Source of the DNA: Lysinibacillus sp. KCTC 33748
GTDB taxonomy: Bacteria > Bacillota > Bacilli > Bacillales_A > Planococcaceae
DNA length: 64,000 bases
Direction: 5' to 3'
Assembly (NCBI RefSeq): GCF_002237755.1
Contig: NZ_MWSJ01000020.1
Location: forward strand, 31,690 to 95,689
The stretch's first letter is position 1, and the number at the start of each line of letters is the position of its first letter. The position numbers and the translations under genes were made by a program. Below the pieces are notes generated by a model. It worked only from the letters and a program-made list of their open reading frames with translations, was not told the origin of the DNA and ran no database searches. This document shows, in pieces, positions 42,397 through 50,988 of this stretch.

Positions 42397-42553
42397 ATTC
42401 TTTTCAGCAGAATGTTTTAAGTACCGAAAGCATAGCGGGAGGTTCTATCTTTTATACCCTGTGTGGTATTAAAGTGCGACCTTTAATAGGGAAGGGGAGA
42501 AAAGGTATTCTATAGGAAAATTATTACAAAAACATTTGTTTTAAGCAATTAAA

Positions 42554-42590
42554 AAGATATCCCTTCGTGTATACACGAGGGGGTATCTTG
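42554..42590 (-). terminator. Terminator of the lipoprotein gene
   Basis: AAGATATCCCTTCGTG pairs with CACGAGGGGGTATCTT and gives a T-run on the minus strand. Confidence 0.85.
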
Positions 42591-42603
42591 TCATTGAAAT
42601 GCT

Positions 42604-43059
42604 CTAATGTCCTAAAGAAGCCTCTTGATGATAATGAGTAGCAGTAGATTCAATATCTAGCTGGGTATAATTTGCCCAATTAACCTTTTTAAAATCTTCC
42701 TCACTAAAGTAAATATTTAATAGTTCATTCATAGATTTGTCCCCATTTGGTTCTGTTAACGGAGCAGACCAACTAATAGATGGAGTTTTAACACTAGGTA
42801 GCTTAGACAGCTCTGCAAATATTTTAGTGGAATCCTTTAACATTTGATTTTTCATACCTTTTTTCACATCAGTATCCTGAATAGAGATTGATACGGTACC
42901 ATTCTTTTCTTCCACAGTGAATTTATTTTTAACGATAGCTCCCACTATATCTTCAACTGAAGTATTTTTATCGACAGCAACTTCCTTTGGAGCAGTATTT
43001 TTCCCGCAAGCTGATAATAAAAGTGTGGCTAGTAAAAATAAATAAAATAACTTTTTCAA
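42604..43059 (-). CDS. Secreted lipoprotein of unknown function
   Basis: The 151-aa protein starts at TTG 43059, with AAGGGAGG 8 bases upstream, and has a lipoprotein signal LKKLFYLFLLATLLLSACGK with lipobox LSAC (C18). The mature part has no domain I recognise: a VDKNTSVEDIVGAIVKNKFT segment and DIESTATHYHQEAS at the C-terminus, which looks like a YPAQ-less tail ending LGH. The 180-residue open frame from 43146 has no ribosome site. It is divergent from the TPR protein gene. Confidence 0.8.
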   Translation of the reverse strand: MKKLFYLFLLATLLLSACGKNTAPKEVAVDKNTSVEDIVGAIVKNKFTVEEKNGTVSISIQDTDVKKGMKNQMLKDSTKIFAELSKLPSVKTPSISWSAPLTEPNGDKSMNELLNIYFSEEDFKKVNWANYTQLDIESTATHYHQEASLGH

Positions 43060-43215
43060 TGTAATAACCTCCCTTGTTACTACCATATATGCGCAAAATG
43101 GAGGAGAATTATACAAAAAGAAGATAGCTTTTTTCAAGATTAACATGGAGTTACATCCTCGTTTTAAGTGCGGTTCTCGATAAAGACCAGAAATAACAAT
43201 AGGAGGTATTCAAAA

Positions 43216-43776
43216 ATGAACTTTTCAGAGTTTAAAAACTGTCTTTTGACAATAAGTGAAATAATTTATTTTGATAACAATGAGTATCTTCGTGAAAAAA
43301 CATCTAATCCGATTAAATTAAAAGAAATGATAGACATTGCTGAAAATTTACTTACAAATACAAAGAGTGAAGATGAGAAATACTTTCTAATGGGAACACT
43401 GGGGAACTTATATAGAATTTATGGAGAACCGCAAAAAGCCATTATTATTTTATCGGAATGCATTAGAATTGCCTGCGATCAGAAAGATAGCAATCGAGAA
43501 ATCGTGTCATTAATACGCCTGGGGGAGGCAATTAAATATAACGGTAATCCAATGGAAGCATTAGAAATCTTCAACGGTGTTTTAGATAAATGTGAGGCAG
43601 ACAATAATTTGTTATATGTGGACTTTGCCATGCAACATAGAGGAAAGTGTTTATTAGAATTAGGAAAAATTGCAGAGGCAGAAAAATGCTTTGAAGGAGC
43701 ATTAAAGTTAAGAGAGCATAAAGGGGATGTATTACTTATTGAATCTACCCGACAAGCATTGAATTTTATAAAATAA
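43216..43776 (+). CDS. Tetratricopeptide-repeat protein
   Basis: The 186-aa soluble protein contains TPR-like units: YFLMGTLGNLYRIYGEPQKA, SLIRLGEAIKYNGNPMEALE and FAMQHRGKCLLELGKIAEAE. Such helical repeats bind peptides or partners. AGGAGG lies upstream of ATG 43216, so I do not use the earlier frame. Partner unknown. Confidence 0.85.
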   Translation: MNFSEFKNCLLTISEIIYFDNNEYLREKTSNPIKLKEMIDIAENLLTNTKSEDEKYFLMGTLGNLYRIYGEPQKAIIILSECIRIACDQKDSNREIVSLIRLGEAIKYNGNPMEALEIFNGVLDKCEADNNLLYVDFAMQHRGKCLLELGKIAEAEKCFEGALKLREHKGDVLLIESTRQALNFIK

Positions 43777-43885
43777 AACGAAACACATTTTTATGTAAAA
43801 GGATTTATGGGGGGCAATTTATCCTTATAAGTTCATTTAAATCAGTATAATTTGAATACAGCTTACAAAAACTTGTAGTAAACGG

Positions 43886-43912
43886 AGACCGTCATTTATG
43901 ATGGTCTTTTTT
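43886..43912 (+). terminator. Terminator after the TPR gene
   Basis: AGACCGTCAT pairs with ATGATGGTCT and is followed by seven T residues. The rest of 43777-44157 is AT-rich and shows no other gene. Confidence 0.88.
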
Positions 43913-44157
43913 TATACGATAATCTTGTAAGCGTATACACTTTTAGCGGAGTTTTTTTCTTTTAACTATTGAATTGCTAGTGAAAACAATGTATAGTGAA
44001 GTGATTTGTCTGACGTCTGACTGTCTACATATTTTCAGTTTTAAAATATAAAGCTGTTATTCAAGTTTCAATAATGGAACATAATGAGTGAAAGAAGGAT
44101 TTGTAGTTTCGGATATCGAACGCGCAAAAATTATTAATATAATTTATGGAGGAACTC

Positions 44158-45339
44158 ATGAGATACTTAATATCCATTTGTGGATTGCTACTTGTTTTTG
44201 GTTTAGCTCTGTTAATGAGTAAAAACAAAAAAGAAATAAAATATAAAAACATAATTATTATGTTGATTATCCAATTTTTATTTGCAGCATTACTGCTAAA
44301 TACAAAGTTTGGTTATGTTCTAATCAAAGGATTTACAAATGTATTTGATCATTTATTGTCTTACGCAAGTACGGGCATAACTTTTGTTTTTGGTGGTTTA
44401 GCGAATGAAGGGGAGTATTCCTTCTTCATAAATGTGTTATTACCAATTGTATTTATATCTGCATTGATAGGGATCTTACAGCATTTTAAAATTCTTCCTT
44501 TCATTATGAAATGGATAGGTTTACTTTTAAGTAAAGTAAATGGCATGGGGAAATTGGAATCATATAATGCTGTTGCGTCTGCAATGGTAGGTCAATCTGA
44601 AGTATTCATTACTGTAAAAAAACAATTAGATAAAATTAGTCCACAGCGAATGTATACATTATGCGCATCTGCAATGTCGACTGTTTCTATGTCGGTTGTT
44701 GGCGCATATATGACAATGATTGAACCAAAATATGTTGTAACAGCGATTGTGTTGAACTTGTTTGGCGGATTTATTATTGTTGCAATCATTAATCCGTATA
44801 CAGTAGAAGAAAACGAAGATATTTTAAAAATTGAAGATGAGCAAAAGCAAACTTTCTTCCAAATGCTTGGAGAATATATCATGGATGGCTTTAAAGTAGC
44901 TATCATTGTAGGAGCTATGCTGATCGGTTTCGTAGCATTAATGGATTTAATCAATTCACTATTTGATATGATTTTAGGTATATCTTTCCAAGATATTTTA
45001 GGTTATATCTTTGCACCAATTGCTTTCCTAATGGGTGTACCTTGGGCAGAGGCTATTACTGCCGGAGGAATTATGGCAACTAAATTAGTAACGAATGAAT
45101 TTGTTGCGATGAAAAGCCTTGGAGAAGCAACGAAGTCTATGAGTGCACATACAGTAGGTATTATTTCGGTCTTCCTTGTATCCTTTGCAAACTTTGCATC
45201 TATCGGTATTATTGCTGGAGCGGTAAAAGGTTTGAATGTAAGACAAGGGGATATAGTTGCTCGTTTTGGTTTAAAGTTGTTGTATGGAGCAACGCTCGTT
45301 AGTATTTTAACGGCTACAATTGTAGGTTTCATAATTTAA
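44158..45339 (+). CDS. nupC: NupC-family concentrative nucleoside transporter
   Basis: The 393-aa membrane protein has about ten hydrophobic segments and family motifs: ANEGEYSFFINVLLPIVFIS, VGQSEVFITVKKQLDKIS, SMSVVGAYMTMIEPKYVVTA and GGIMATKLVTNEFVAM. It imports nucleosides by cation symport. GGAGG lies just before ATG 44158; the ATG at 44146 overlaps that ribosome site and is unlikely. Specificity cannot be read. Confidence 0.92.
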   Translation: MRYLISICGLLLVFGLALLMSKNKKEIKYKNIIIMLIIQFLFAALLLNTKFGYVLIKGFTNVFDHLLSYASTGITFVFGGLANEGEYSFFINVLLPIVFISALIGILQHFKILPFIMKWIGLLLSKVNGMGKLESYNAVASAMVGQSEVFITVKKQLDKISPQRMYTLCASAMSTVSMSVVGAYMTMIEPKYVVTAIVLNLFGGFIIVAIINPYTVEENEDILKIEDEQKQTFFQMLGEYIMDGFKVAIIVGAMLIGFVALMDLINSLFDMILGISFQDILGYIFAPIAFLMGVPWAEAITAGGIMATKLVTNEFVAMKSLGEATKSMSAHTVGIISVFLVSFANFASIGIIAGAVKGLNVRQGDIVARFGLKLLYGATLVSILTATIVGFII

Positions 45340-45348
45340 TAAAAGTTG

Positions 45349-45402
45349 AACTGCACTCCAATGGATAGACACATCACACATCTATTGGGGGGCAGTTTTT
45401 TT
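45349..45402 (+). terminator. Terminator of nupC
   Basis: AACTGC and CTCCAAT pair with ATTGGGG and GCAGTT, followed by a T-run. Confidence 0.85.
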
Positions 45403-45482
45403 ATGATTAAAGTGCGTGGTTATTGCAATCATGGATGGCTAAATCGGTCCAACAACGTGAGGTGTTTTAACTTCTGCCATAT

Positions 45483-45506
45483 AAAAAAGCCACTTTAAAG
45501 TGACTT
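45483..45506 (-). terminator. Terminator for the small membrane protein gene
   Basis: On the minus strand AAGTCACTTT pairs with AAAGTGGCTT, followed by TTTTT. Confidence 0.75.
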
Positions 45507-45539
45507 AGAAAACTACAAAGACCACCGTCGTTAAGATAG

Positions 45540-45779
45540 TCATTTTGTTAAAGTAGTAGTGGAACCTTTTCGAACAAAGTGAATAAAAATGAGTAGTATT
45601 AATTGAAATAGTACAACAAATAAAAATACAATACCCAAAATAATGAAAGCTATCATTTTAAGTTCAGGAGTTTGAACTACCCCTGCAGAATCAACTGTTC
45701 TTAATCCAACAAATAATGCCCCAGCAGCAAAAATGAATAACCATACAATATTTAGGGCCCACCATATTTTCGTACCCAA
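45540..45779 (-). CDS. 79-aa two-helix membrane protein, DUF3923-like
   Basis: The protein has two hydrophobic segments (about 7-25 and 43-68) separated by GLRTVDSAGVVQTPELK, a motif I associate with DUF3923 proteins. The function is not known. AAGGAGATAT precedes ATG 45779. A terminator lies about 35 bases beyond the stop. Confidence 0.75.
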   Translation of the reverse strand: MGTKIWWALNIVWLFIFAAGALFVGLRTVDSAGVVQTPELKMIAFIILGIVFLFVVLFQLILLIFIHFVRKGSTTTLTK

Positions 45780-46049
45780 AATAAATATCTCCTTTCTATT
45801 CTAAAGTCGAACGAAGACCAATAATCATTCTAAAATCAATACGCTGATTAATAAAAGGACTTTTGTTGATAAAATGCTCCGACTAATATTTTTCCTTCAA
45901 TAGTGTAATTGTAACATTTTTACTTTTTATAGGAAATAAACTTTAGGTGGTGCAATCTCTCAGCCTTAAGATTAATTTCCTTATAATTCACAAAGATGAT
46001 TAATTAATTAAATGAACAAAAACAAATAACCAATATCAGTCATGTTGAT

Positions 46050-46085
46050 AAAAAAATCACCCTCCAATTAATTATGAAGGATGAT
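46050..46085 (-). terminator. Terminator after the 178-aa membrane protein gene
   Basis: On the minus strand ATCATCCTTC pairs with GGAGGGTGAT (two G-U pairs), followed by seven T residues. The remainder of 45780-46162 holds repeat copy 1 and no gene. Confidence 0.8.
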
Positions 46086-46088
46086 TTG

Positions 46089-46135
46089 TTCAAAAGCCTT
46101 GTGGCTGTATGATTAAATAAAAAAAGCCGTGTATG
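46089..46135 (-). repeat. 3'-end module, copy 1
   Basis: On the minus strand, CATACACGGCTTTTTT, then TTTAATCATACAGCCACAAG and GCTTTTGAA lead into the terminator at 46050-46085. The same module with about six changes is at 46871-46915, also leading into a terminator. Confidence 0.7.
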
Positions 46136-46162
46136 GTCTATGTATTCTTTGATGTAAGTAAA

Positions 46163-46699
46163 TTAAAATCGAAGTACAGATATAAAAGAAGAAACGGCAT
46201 AAATTATTATACCAATACCGAAAAACATCAACTTCTTATTGATCTTTCTCAAATCACCCGATTCTTTTTTCATCGCTTTGTAAAACTTTATCGTCATAAA
46301 CGTACCGCCCATCAATAACACAGCGCAACCGATAGATGGAACGATGTCCAATCCTACGCTCTTACCCATTTCGATGGCCGCCACCGCTATAAAGTATAAA
46401 AAGGCTGCAAACAAATAAAGAGCCTTTTCCTTCCTCTCTAATTTTCTACTTTTCTTTTTCTCCACTTTATACAAATGCTTCAAATCTTCTTGGGACACAT
46501 ACTGCGCAACGATGGCTTCTACTTGCTTCGCATATTGTTTTTGAACGTTGACCGTATAAAAAGCTTCGTATTCTTTAGACGATCGCTTTAAAATATCTTT
46601 GAATCCTATTTCAAACGGAATGTTACTTTTTTCTATGTGTTCGATAATTGCCAGGACAGTATCTTCTGAATGTCCGATTAATATTTTCTTTTTAAACAA
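46163..46699 (-). CDS. Uncharacterised membrane protein, 178 aa
   Basis: Residues 1-80 are soluble (KKKILIGHSEDTVLAIIEHI; FTVNVQKQYAKQV-like segment), residues 80-95 are strongly basic, and two or three hydrophobic segments follow (about 92-110, 116-140, 157-175). AGAGGTGC lies upstream of ATG 46699. I do not recognise the family. The N-terminal half could be a small regulatory domain, but nothing in the sequence proves it. It is flanked by two copies of a 3'-end module. Confidence 0.7.
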   Translation of the reverse strand: MFKKKILIGHSEDTVLAIIEHIEKSNIPFEIGFKDILKRSSKEYEAFYTVNVQKQYAKQVEAIVAQYVSQEDLKHLYKVEKKKSRKLERKEKALYLFAAFLYFIAVAAIEMGKSVGLDIVPSIGCAVLLMGGTFMTIKFYKAMKKESGDLRKINKKLMFFGIGIIIYAVSSFISVLRF

Positions 46700-46840
46700 A
46701 CTAGCACCTCTACGAAATAAGTTAAAATACGCTTAATTATACTATTTCATTTGGCCCATTTTGTAATCCAAAATAATACATACTCTTTTAAACATCTGAA
46801 CCTCAATCTATAATGCTTCCAACAAATTCCCCATAAAAAA

Positions 46841-47126
46841 ATCTCCCATAGTTTTCACTATGAGAGATACTTCAAAGCCATGTGGCTATATGATTAAATT
46901 AAAAAGCCGCGTATGCCGTAGTTATTATAGAAAGTTTTAAACCACCACTCCTCAAAGTGGGTGTTCGCAGAAGCTTTCCTGCTTATCCTCATGCACCATG
47001 GTGTGAGGCCCGTCATTCCAACTCCAATAATAAAACTCCCTTTTACAGCTTAAAGGTTAAAACTTAATATTGTACGAACAATGCAGCCTTTAAGGATATA
47101 ATAAGGCATGTTAAAAGAACTTGCAA
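46841..47126 (-). ncRNA. Candidate structured small transcript, possibly with a 40-codon ORF
   Basis: On the minus strand a promoter TTGCAA (47126-47121)-17-TATTAT (47103-47098) is followed by a closing stem (GGTTTAAAACTT with AAGTTTTAACC), hairpins such as CCTCACACC with GGTGCATGAGG, and a strong terminator (46868-46841, then TTTTTT). A 40-codon frame, 47016-46894, starts with GGAG five bases upstream and is rich in aromatic and basic residues. I could not identify it with a known RNA. Strand and coding nature remain uncertain. Confidence 0.4.
46871..46915 (-). repeat. 3'-end module, copy 2
   Basis: It reads CATACGCGGCTTTTT, then TTTAATCATATAGCCACATG and GCTTTGAA on the minus strand, matching the copy at 46089-46135, and leads into the terminator at 46841-46868. 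Confidence 0.7.
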
Positions 47127-47339
47127 GTAAGATGGTTTGTACAAAAAAGTCAATGGGCGAGTGTCCCAATTCAAATGTTTTCAAAATGAAATATCTCCAA
47201 AAACATGGAACCGATTCATACTTTATTCACAAATACGAACGAAAAATACGAACAGCCTTTACTTAGCAGGGCCGAGTATGTAAGATAAAGGGGCATATAT
47301 AGGGTTTACCTAGAAAAAAAGTATAGGGAGGAAGCAGAA

Positions 47340-47678
47340 ATGGCAGCTTATCCAAATTGTCCGAAATGTAATTCTGAATACACATATGAGGATGGAACAA
47401 ACTTTGTATGTCCAGAATGTGCACATGAGTGGAGCACTGATGGAACGGAGCAGGAAGCAGATACGCTAATCGTAAAGGATGCTAATGGCAATCTACTTGC
47501 GGACGGCGATTCTGTTACAGTTATAAAGGATTTAAAAGTTAAAGGTAGTTCTTCAACATTAAAAATCGGGACAAAGGTGAAGAGCATTCGTCTCGTTGAA
47601 GGCGATCACAATATTGATTGTAAAATCGATGGCTTTGGTGCAATGAAATTAAAGTCAGAGTTCGTTAAAAAAGCATAA
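47340..47678 (+). CDS. PhnA/YjdM-family zinc-ribbon protein
   Basis: The 112-aa protein begins [20 protein letters not shown] and continues [10 protein letters not shown], giving a four-cysteine zinc ribbon (C7, C10, C25, C28), followed by the PhnA domain [20 protein letters not shown] and [20 protein letters not shown]. Despite its name, a role in phosphonate use is not established. GGGAGG precedes ATG 47340; two direct copies of AATACGAAC lie upstream (about 47226-47250). Confidence 0.9.
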   Translation: MAAYPNCPKCNSEYTYEDGTNFVCPECAHEWSTDGTEQEADTLIVKDANGNLLADGDSVTVIKDLKVKGSSSTLKIGTKVKSIRLVEGDHNIDCKIDGFGAMKLKSEFVKKA

Positions 47679-47685
47679 TTACTGT

Positions 47686-47752
47686 AAAAAGAGTCGTGAA
47701 ATGAATCGCTCCAACTTGATGTTGGAAGGCCATTCTAAATCGGCTCTTTTTT
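47686..47752 (+). terminator. Branched terminator after the PhnA-like gene
   Basis: Outer arms AAGAG and CTCTT, middle ATGAAT and ATTCT, and inner TCCAAC and GTTGGA pair in order, followed by TTTTTT. Confidence 0.75.
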
Positions 47753-47753
47753 A

Positions 47754-47817
47754 TTTTATTCAGCGGATGTCTAGACGCCTACTGAATAAAAATAAGGCCT
47801 CCGGACGCAATTACGCC
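47754..47817. repeat. Hairpin-plus-tail dispersed repeat, family R1
   Basis: TTTATTCAGCGGATGTC and GACGCCTACTGAATAAA are inverted arms, followed by the tail AAGGCCTCCGGACGCAATTA. It is the best match to the element at 4-65. Confidence 0.75.
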
Positions 47818-47912
47818 AAGGTAAAATTTATTTTAACAAAAATTAGTAATTACTGTAACATTTAGAAAAGATATGCGTTTTACTTGTGAAAAAACGAAAT
47901 GAGGGAGATGGC

Positions 47913-48443
47913 ATGGACAGACAGCGGAAAAACGAGCTAGAGCAACTTTATGAAAAATACGCGAAATCGTTATATTATTTTCTGCTGAAGATGTCTGGAT
48001 CAGTACATATAGCGGAAGATTTAGTTCAAGAAACATTTGTGCGAGCCACGGTATCTTTGTCGTTTTATAAAGAAGAGGATGTGAGAGCATGGTTATTCAA
48101 AGTAGCACGGAACACGTACCTAGATGAATGGCGCAAGCAAAAGAGACGAAGGACAATTCCGTTCGCACACTTATTTTGGAAAGATGAAATGCTAAGTCCA
48201 TATGGGTTACCAGAAGAGGATTTTTTAACGCAAGAAGTGGCACAAGATGTACAGGCGCTGCTGAAATTTTTGCCTGAAAATTACCGAACGATTTTATATT
48301 TACGTGAATATGAACAATTCACCTACTTAGAATTGCAGGAGGCACTAGAGCTTTCTGAGGGGCAGGTGAAAATACTTTTGCATCGTGCTCGCAAAAGGTT
48401 AGAAGAAATAGTAAAAAAGAATGGAGGTTTTCAACATGACTGA
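47913..48443 (+). CDS. ECF-type RNA polymerase sigma factor
   Basis: The 176-aa protein has region 2 (AEDLVQETFVRATVSLSFYK; AWLFKVARNTYLDEWRKQKR) and region 4 (LPENYRTILYLREYEQFTYL; LSEGQVKILLHRARKRLEEI). GAGGGAG lies upstream of ATG 47913, so the first nine residues of the longer frame are dropped. It overlaps the downstream anti-sigma gene by 8 bases. The promoter consensus and inducing stress are unknown; SigM/SigV-like factors are the nearest analogues. Confidence 0.92.
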   Translation: MDRQRKNELEQLYEKYAKSLYYFLLKMSGSVHIAEDLVQETFVRATVSLSFYKEEDVRAWLFKVARNTYLDEWRKQKRRRTIPFAHLFWKDEMLSPYGLPEEDFLTQEVAQDVQALLKFLPENYRTILYLREYEQFTYLELQEALELSEGQVKILLHRARKRLEEIVKKNGGFQHD

Positions 48444-49434
48444 ATGGTCGCAGGGGAATGAAAAAAAGATTTTAAGAAAATATCGTTTTACGTTAACATT
48501 TCGAGTGCTACGTATATTGCTAATATGCTTCATTATTTATACTCTCTATATAGCAGGACTGTCCATCGTTTTTGAAAAAACGCGTCCTGATCTTAAGCAT
48601 GCTTATAACTCTTTAATAGTACTTGAATGGCAACATCCAAATATTAAAGGTCAATACTCTAAGGGTTTGCCTGCAGAAATAACACCATTTCTAACACAAA
48701 AAATGAGTTATCCTCTTGAGAAACAGGTAGGAAAGGAAAAAGTAGTAGTTGGTGAAATGCGTGTTGAAAAATCAATATTAAATTCTAATTCATCTATGAG
48801 TATGAACTTAACGTCGATAAATACTTCACAACAATTTAATTTTAATTTACCAGAAGATCCTGTGACGGGAAAAGCAACCTCATCTCATCTTAACAATAAT
48901 GTATGGAAGGCGTTAGAAAAGTTACCTGAGGGAGCTGTAGCGGAAATGGCATTTTCGACTTCAACATTTAAAGAGCCTAAAGAATTGGAAAAAATGCTTG
49001 CTCCGTACGATGTCCGAATCGTTTGGATGCCATTATATACAGGCGAGTTTAAATCCTTTGAACCAACCTCTTCTGACCGCATTAGTGGCACAATTACAAT
49101 TAATGATAGAATCGGGCTATCAGGTGGCTTAACAGTTAGTGATGATTATTCACATATATCTGAAGCACAGGACTTTACAAGTTTGAGAGATAGCCAGCGT
49201 TGGATGCTGAAAAATATGGAAAAGCTTTTAGCTGAAAAGGAAAGCTATTACGAAGGATTTCTAGGTTTACACCATTTGCAGGAACGCTATGATTATATTA
49301 AAAAGAATGGATTTCAAGCTTATGGTGCTGTTGTAACAGGACCGACAAAGAGGTTATTGATGCTTCGAGATCTAGAAGGTATTTCTAATGAAATGCTAGG
49401 GGATGTTGAACTTATGAATGGGTATAATTGGTGA
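48436..49434 (+). CDS. Membrane anti-sigma factor partner of the ECF sigma
   Basis: The 332-aa protein has a short cytoplasmic N-terminus (about 1-24), one membrane segment (about 25-45) and a large extracytoplasmic domain. The C-terminal part (GFLGLHHLQERYDYIKKNGF and YGAVVTGPTKRLLMLRD) resembles sigma-factor regulator C-terminal domains of YhdL-type proteins. GGAGG precedes ATG 48436, inside the sigma gene's end. It should hold the sigma factor at the membrane until a cell-envelope signal appears. Confidence 0.85.
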   Translation: MTEWSQGNEKKILRKYRFTLTFRVLRILLICFIIYTLYIAGLSIVFEKTRPDLKHAYNSLIVLEWQHPNIKGQYSKGLPAEITPFLTQKMSYPLEKQVGKEKVVVGEMRVEKSILNSNSSMSMNLTSINTSQQFNFNLPEDPVTGKATSSHLNNNVWKALEKLPEGAVAEMAFSTSTFKEPKELEKMLAPYDVRIVWMPLYTGEFKSFEPTSSDRISGTITINDRIGLSGGLTVSDDYSHISEAQDFTSLRDSQRWMLKNMEKLLAEKESYYEGFLGLHHLQERYDYIKKNGFQAYGAVVTGPTKRLLMLRDLEGISNEMLGDVELMNGYNW

Positions 49435-49435
49435 T

Positions 49436-49473
49436 GAAAGAAGTTGTCTCAAATACTTGAGACAACTTCTTTC
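49436..49473. terminator. Perfect bidirectional terminator
   Basis: GAAAGAAGTTGTCTCAA and its exact complement flank a 3-base loop. Confidence 0.92.
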
Positions 49474-49487
49474 TGCAAGGTGGAACA

Positions 49488-50000
49488 TTATCTTTTAAAC
49501 TTACGAAATAAAATAGCAAAAGCAGCACCGATTAGTGCAAAAATAGTATGTAAAAGTGCTATGTAGCTAGCTCCAATCAACAGTGTACCGATTTCTGCGA
49601 ATGAGTAGTAGGTGACATAGAGTGGGTTATTGATATTGTCAATAATAGCCCATACAAAAACAGGTACAGAGCTGATGGCAAAAACAATCCAAATATTTTT
49701 GTAAAAGAAATAAGTAAGACAGCCGAAAATCGCGTACGATACAACAAAGCTTGTTTGATTGCCAAGTAAGGAAGAGTTAATGGCAAACATAAAGGATAGT
49801 ACGATAAAAACAAGATGGAAAAATGTTACCGTTCTTTTCATTAGTAAAGGATAGCCTAGTCCTTGCTTTGAAGTAGCGAGTTGCCGACAATGCTCACAAT
49901 TAGCTAAATGGTGCTCGACAAATTGGATAGTAGTTGCTTGGAGCGCTTGTTTCTTATACAAAGGTAATAAATCCTCTACAATTGAACATTCCTGTGACAA
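49488..50000 (-). CDS. zf-HC2-type membrane protein, anti-sigma-like
   Basis: The 170-aa protein starts with a zinc-finger HC2 motif: CSIVEDLLPLYKKQALQ then VEHHLANCEHC (H-x3-C-x2-C, about residues 30-38), followed by four hydrophobic segments. HC2 domains bind sigma factors in many anti-sigma proteins, but here no sigma gene is adjacent on the same strand; the convergent ECF pair at 47913 lies beyond the terminator. GGGAGGG lies upstream of ATG 50000. Function is uncertain. Confidence 0.78.
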   Translation of the reverse strand: MSQECSIVEDLLPLYKKQALQATTIQFVEHHLANCEHCRQLATSKQGLGYPLLMKRTVTFFHLVFIVLSFMFAINSSLLGNQTSFVVSYAIFGCLTYFFYKNIWIVFAISSVPVFVWAIIDNINNPLYVTYYSFAEIGTLLIGASYIALLHTIFALIGAAFAILFRKFKR

Positions 50001-50050
50001 AAGCTTCCCTCCAATCGCTCCTTTCCATTATACGACTTTTTTGAGGAAAT

Positions 50051-50096
50051 AAAAAAAGCCTTCCGCGAGTTCATTCGTTCGGAAAACTTGTACATG
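50051..50096 (-). terminator. Terminator of the HD hydrolase gene
   Basis: On the minus strand TTTTCCGAACGA pairs with TCGCGGAAGG and is followed by seven T residues. Confidence 0.78.
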
Positions 50097-50103
50097 CACC
50101 TAT

Positions 50104-50742
50104 TTAATTTGATGTTAATACTTCATTTGTCAAAGCTTGAATATCAATATGTGTTTTTTCTTTCACAGCATCCTTCAGAATCTCGGTACGGAAATAGTGA
50201 ACCGACGCTTCAAGAGGAATAGTTAAAATCTTGGAAAGGGCAGATTGATACATATGCACAAATTCTTTATCTGTGTTTCCGCGCTTTAACTCAGCAAAGG
50301 CTTCATAAAATTGGTCAAGCTTATCAGCAAACTCAAGTAGGCGACCTTCGATAGTTTTATCCTTACCTTCTTTCATACGCTCGAAGAAGATAGCCTGAAA
50401 CTCTTGTGGGATCTCATCAATAATAAATTTCTCCATCATTTTTTCTTCCACATGTGCAAGCATTTTTTTAAGCTCTGGGCTCGCATGCTTTACTGGAGTT
50501 TTAATATCACCGATAAATACTTCAGCAAAGTCGTGATTGATGGTTTTTTCATATAATGATTTCCAATTAATTGTAGCTCCATTCATTTCCTCGAGTGTGG
50601 CAAAAAACATCGCATACTGTGACACCTTCCAAGAGTGGGCAGCCACATTGTGCTCTTCAAATTTGAAGCGTCCAGGGCATCGAATAATACGCTCTAAATC
50701 GTTTAGACTTGTAAAAAATTGATGAATACCTATAAAAATCAC
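50104..50742 (-). CDS. YfbR-like HD-domain hydrolase
   Basis: The protein has HD motifs: HNVAAHSWKVSQYAMF (first H), TINHDFAEVFIGDIKTPVKH (HD pair) and EFADKLDQFYEA (late D). YfbR-type proteins dephosphorylate deoxynucleoside monophosphates. The start is unclear. GTG 50742 directly abuts AAGGAG, while the ATA at 50733-50731 is 8 bases from it and would give the family-like start IGIHQFFTSLNDLERI. It is therefore a possible ATA start. The gene stands alone. Confidence 0.82.
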   Translation of the reverse strand: MIFIGIHQFFTSLNDLERIIRCPGRFKFEEHNVAAHSWKVSQYAMFFATLEEMNGATINWKSLYEKTINHDFAEVFIGDIKTPVKHASPELKKMLAHVEEKMMEKFIIDEIPQEFQAIFFERMKEGKDKTIEGRLLEFADKLDQFYEAFAELKRGNTDKEFVHMYQSALSKILTIPLEASVHYFRTEILKDAVKEKTHIDIQALTNEVLTSN

Positions 50743-50908
50743 TCCTTTTTGTTCTATATGTGCATGTTACTATAATCCATACCCTCTTTGTGCAAATTTC
50801 AAACAATTTTACAATGATTCAATTTGCGTTTACAAAGGATTCACAATTGGCGATAAAGCTCGCTTGTGTTGAATGCTATAATGAGGGGGAAATGAATCAA
50901 TTATGCGT

Positions 50909-50936
50909 CGGCATAATTGCGTCCGGAATCGGCTTT
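50909..50936 (-). repeat. Tail-only relative of repeat family R1
   Basis: Its reverse complement reads AAAGCCGATTCCGGACGCAA then TTATGCCG, matching the tail CCGGACGCAATTACGCC at 47800-47817. The hairpin part is absent. Confidence 0.5.
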
Positions 50937-50988
50937 GTGCTAGCACAAGGAAATCCTTTTCGATTCCGTGAAAAGGGGAGTACGCAAC

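Noticed and set aside
46841..47126. 6S RNA
   Set aside because: The closing stem and bubble look suggestive, but I could not match conserved 6S sequences and the locus is not the usual one.
46841..47126. Riboswitch for the 178-aa membrane protein gene
   Set aside because: Its terminator lies about 140 bases upstream of that gene, but no alternative antiterminator or known aptamer is evident.
47226..47250. PurR-type operator before the PhnA-like gene
   Set aside because: Direct copies of AATACGAAC contain CGAAC but do not fit the spacing and orientation of PurBoxes.
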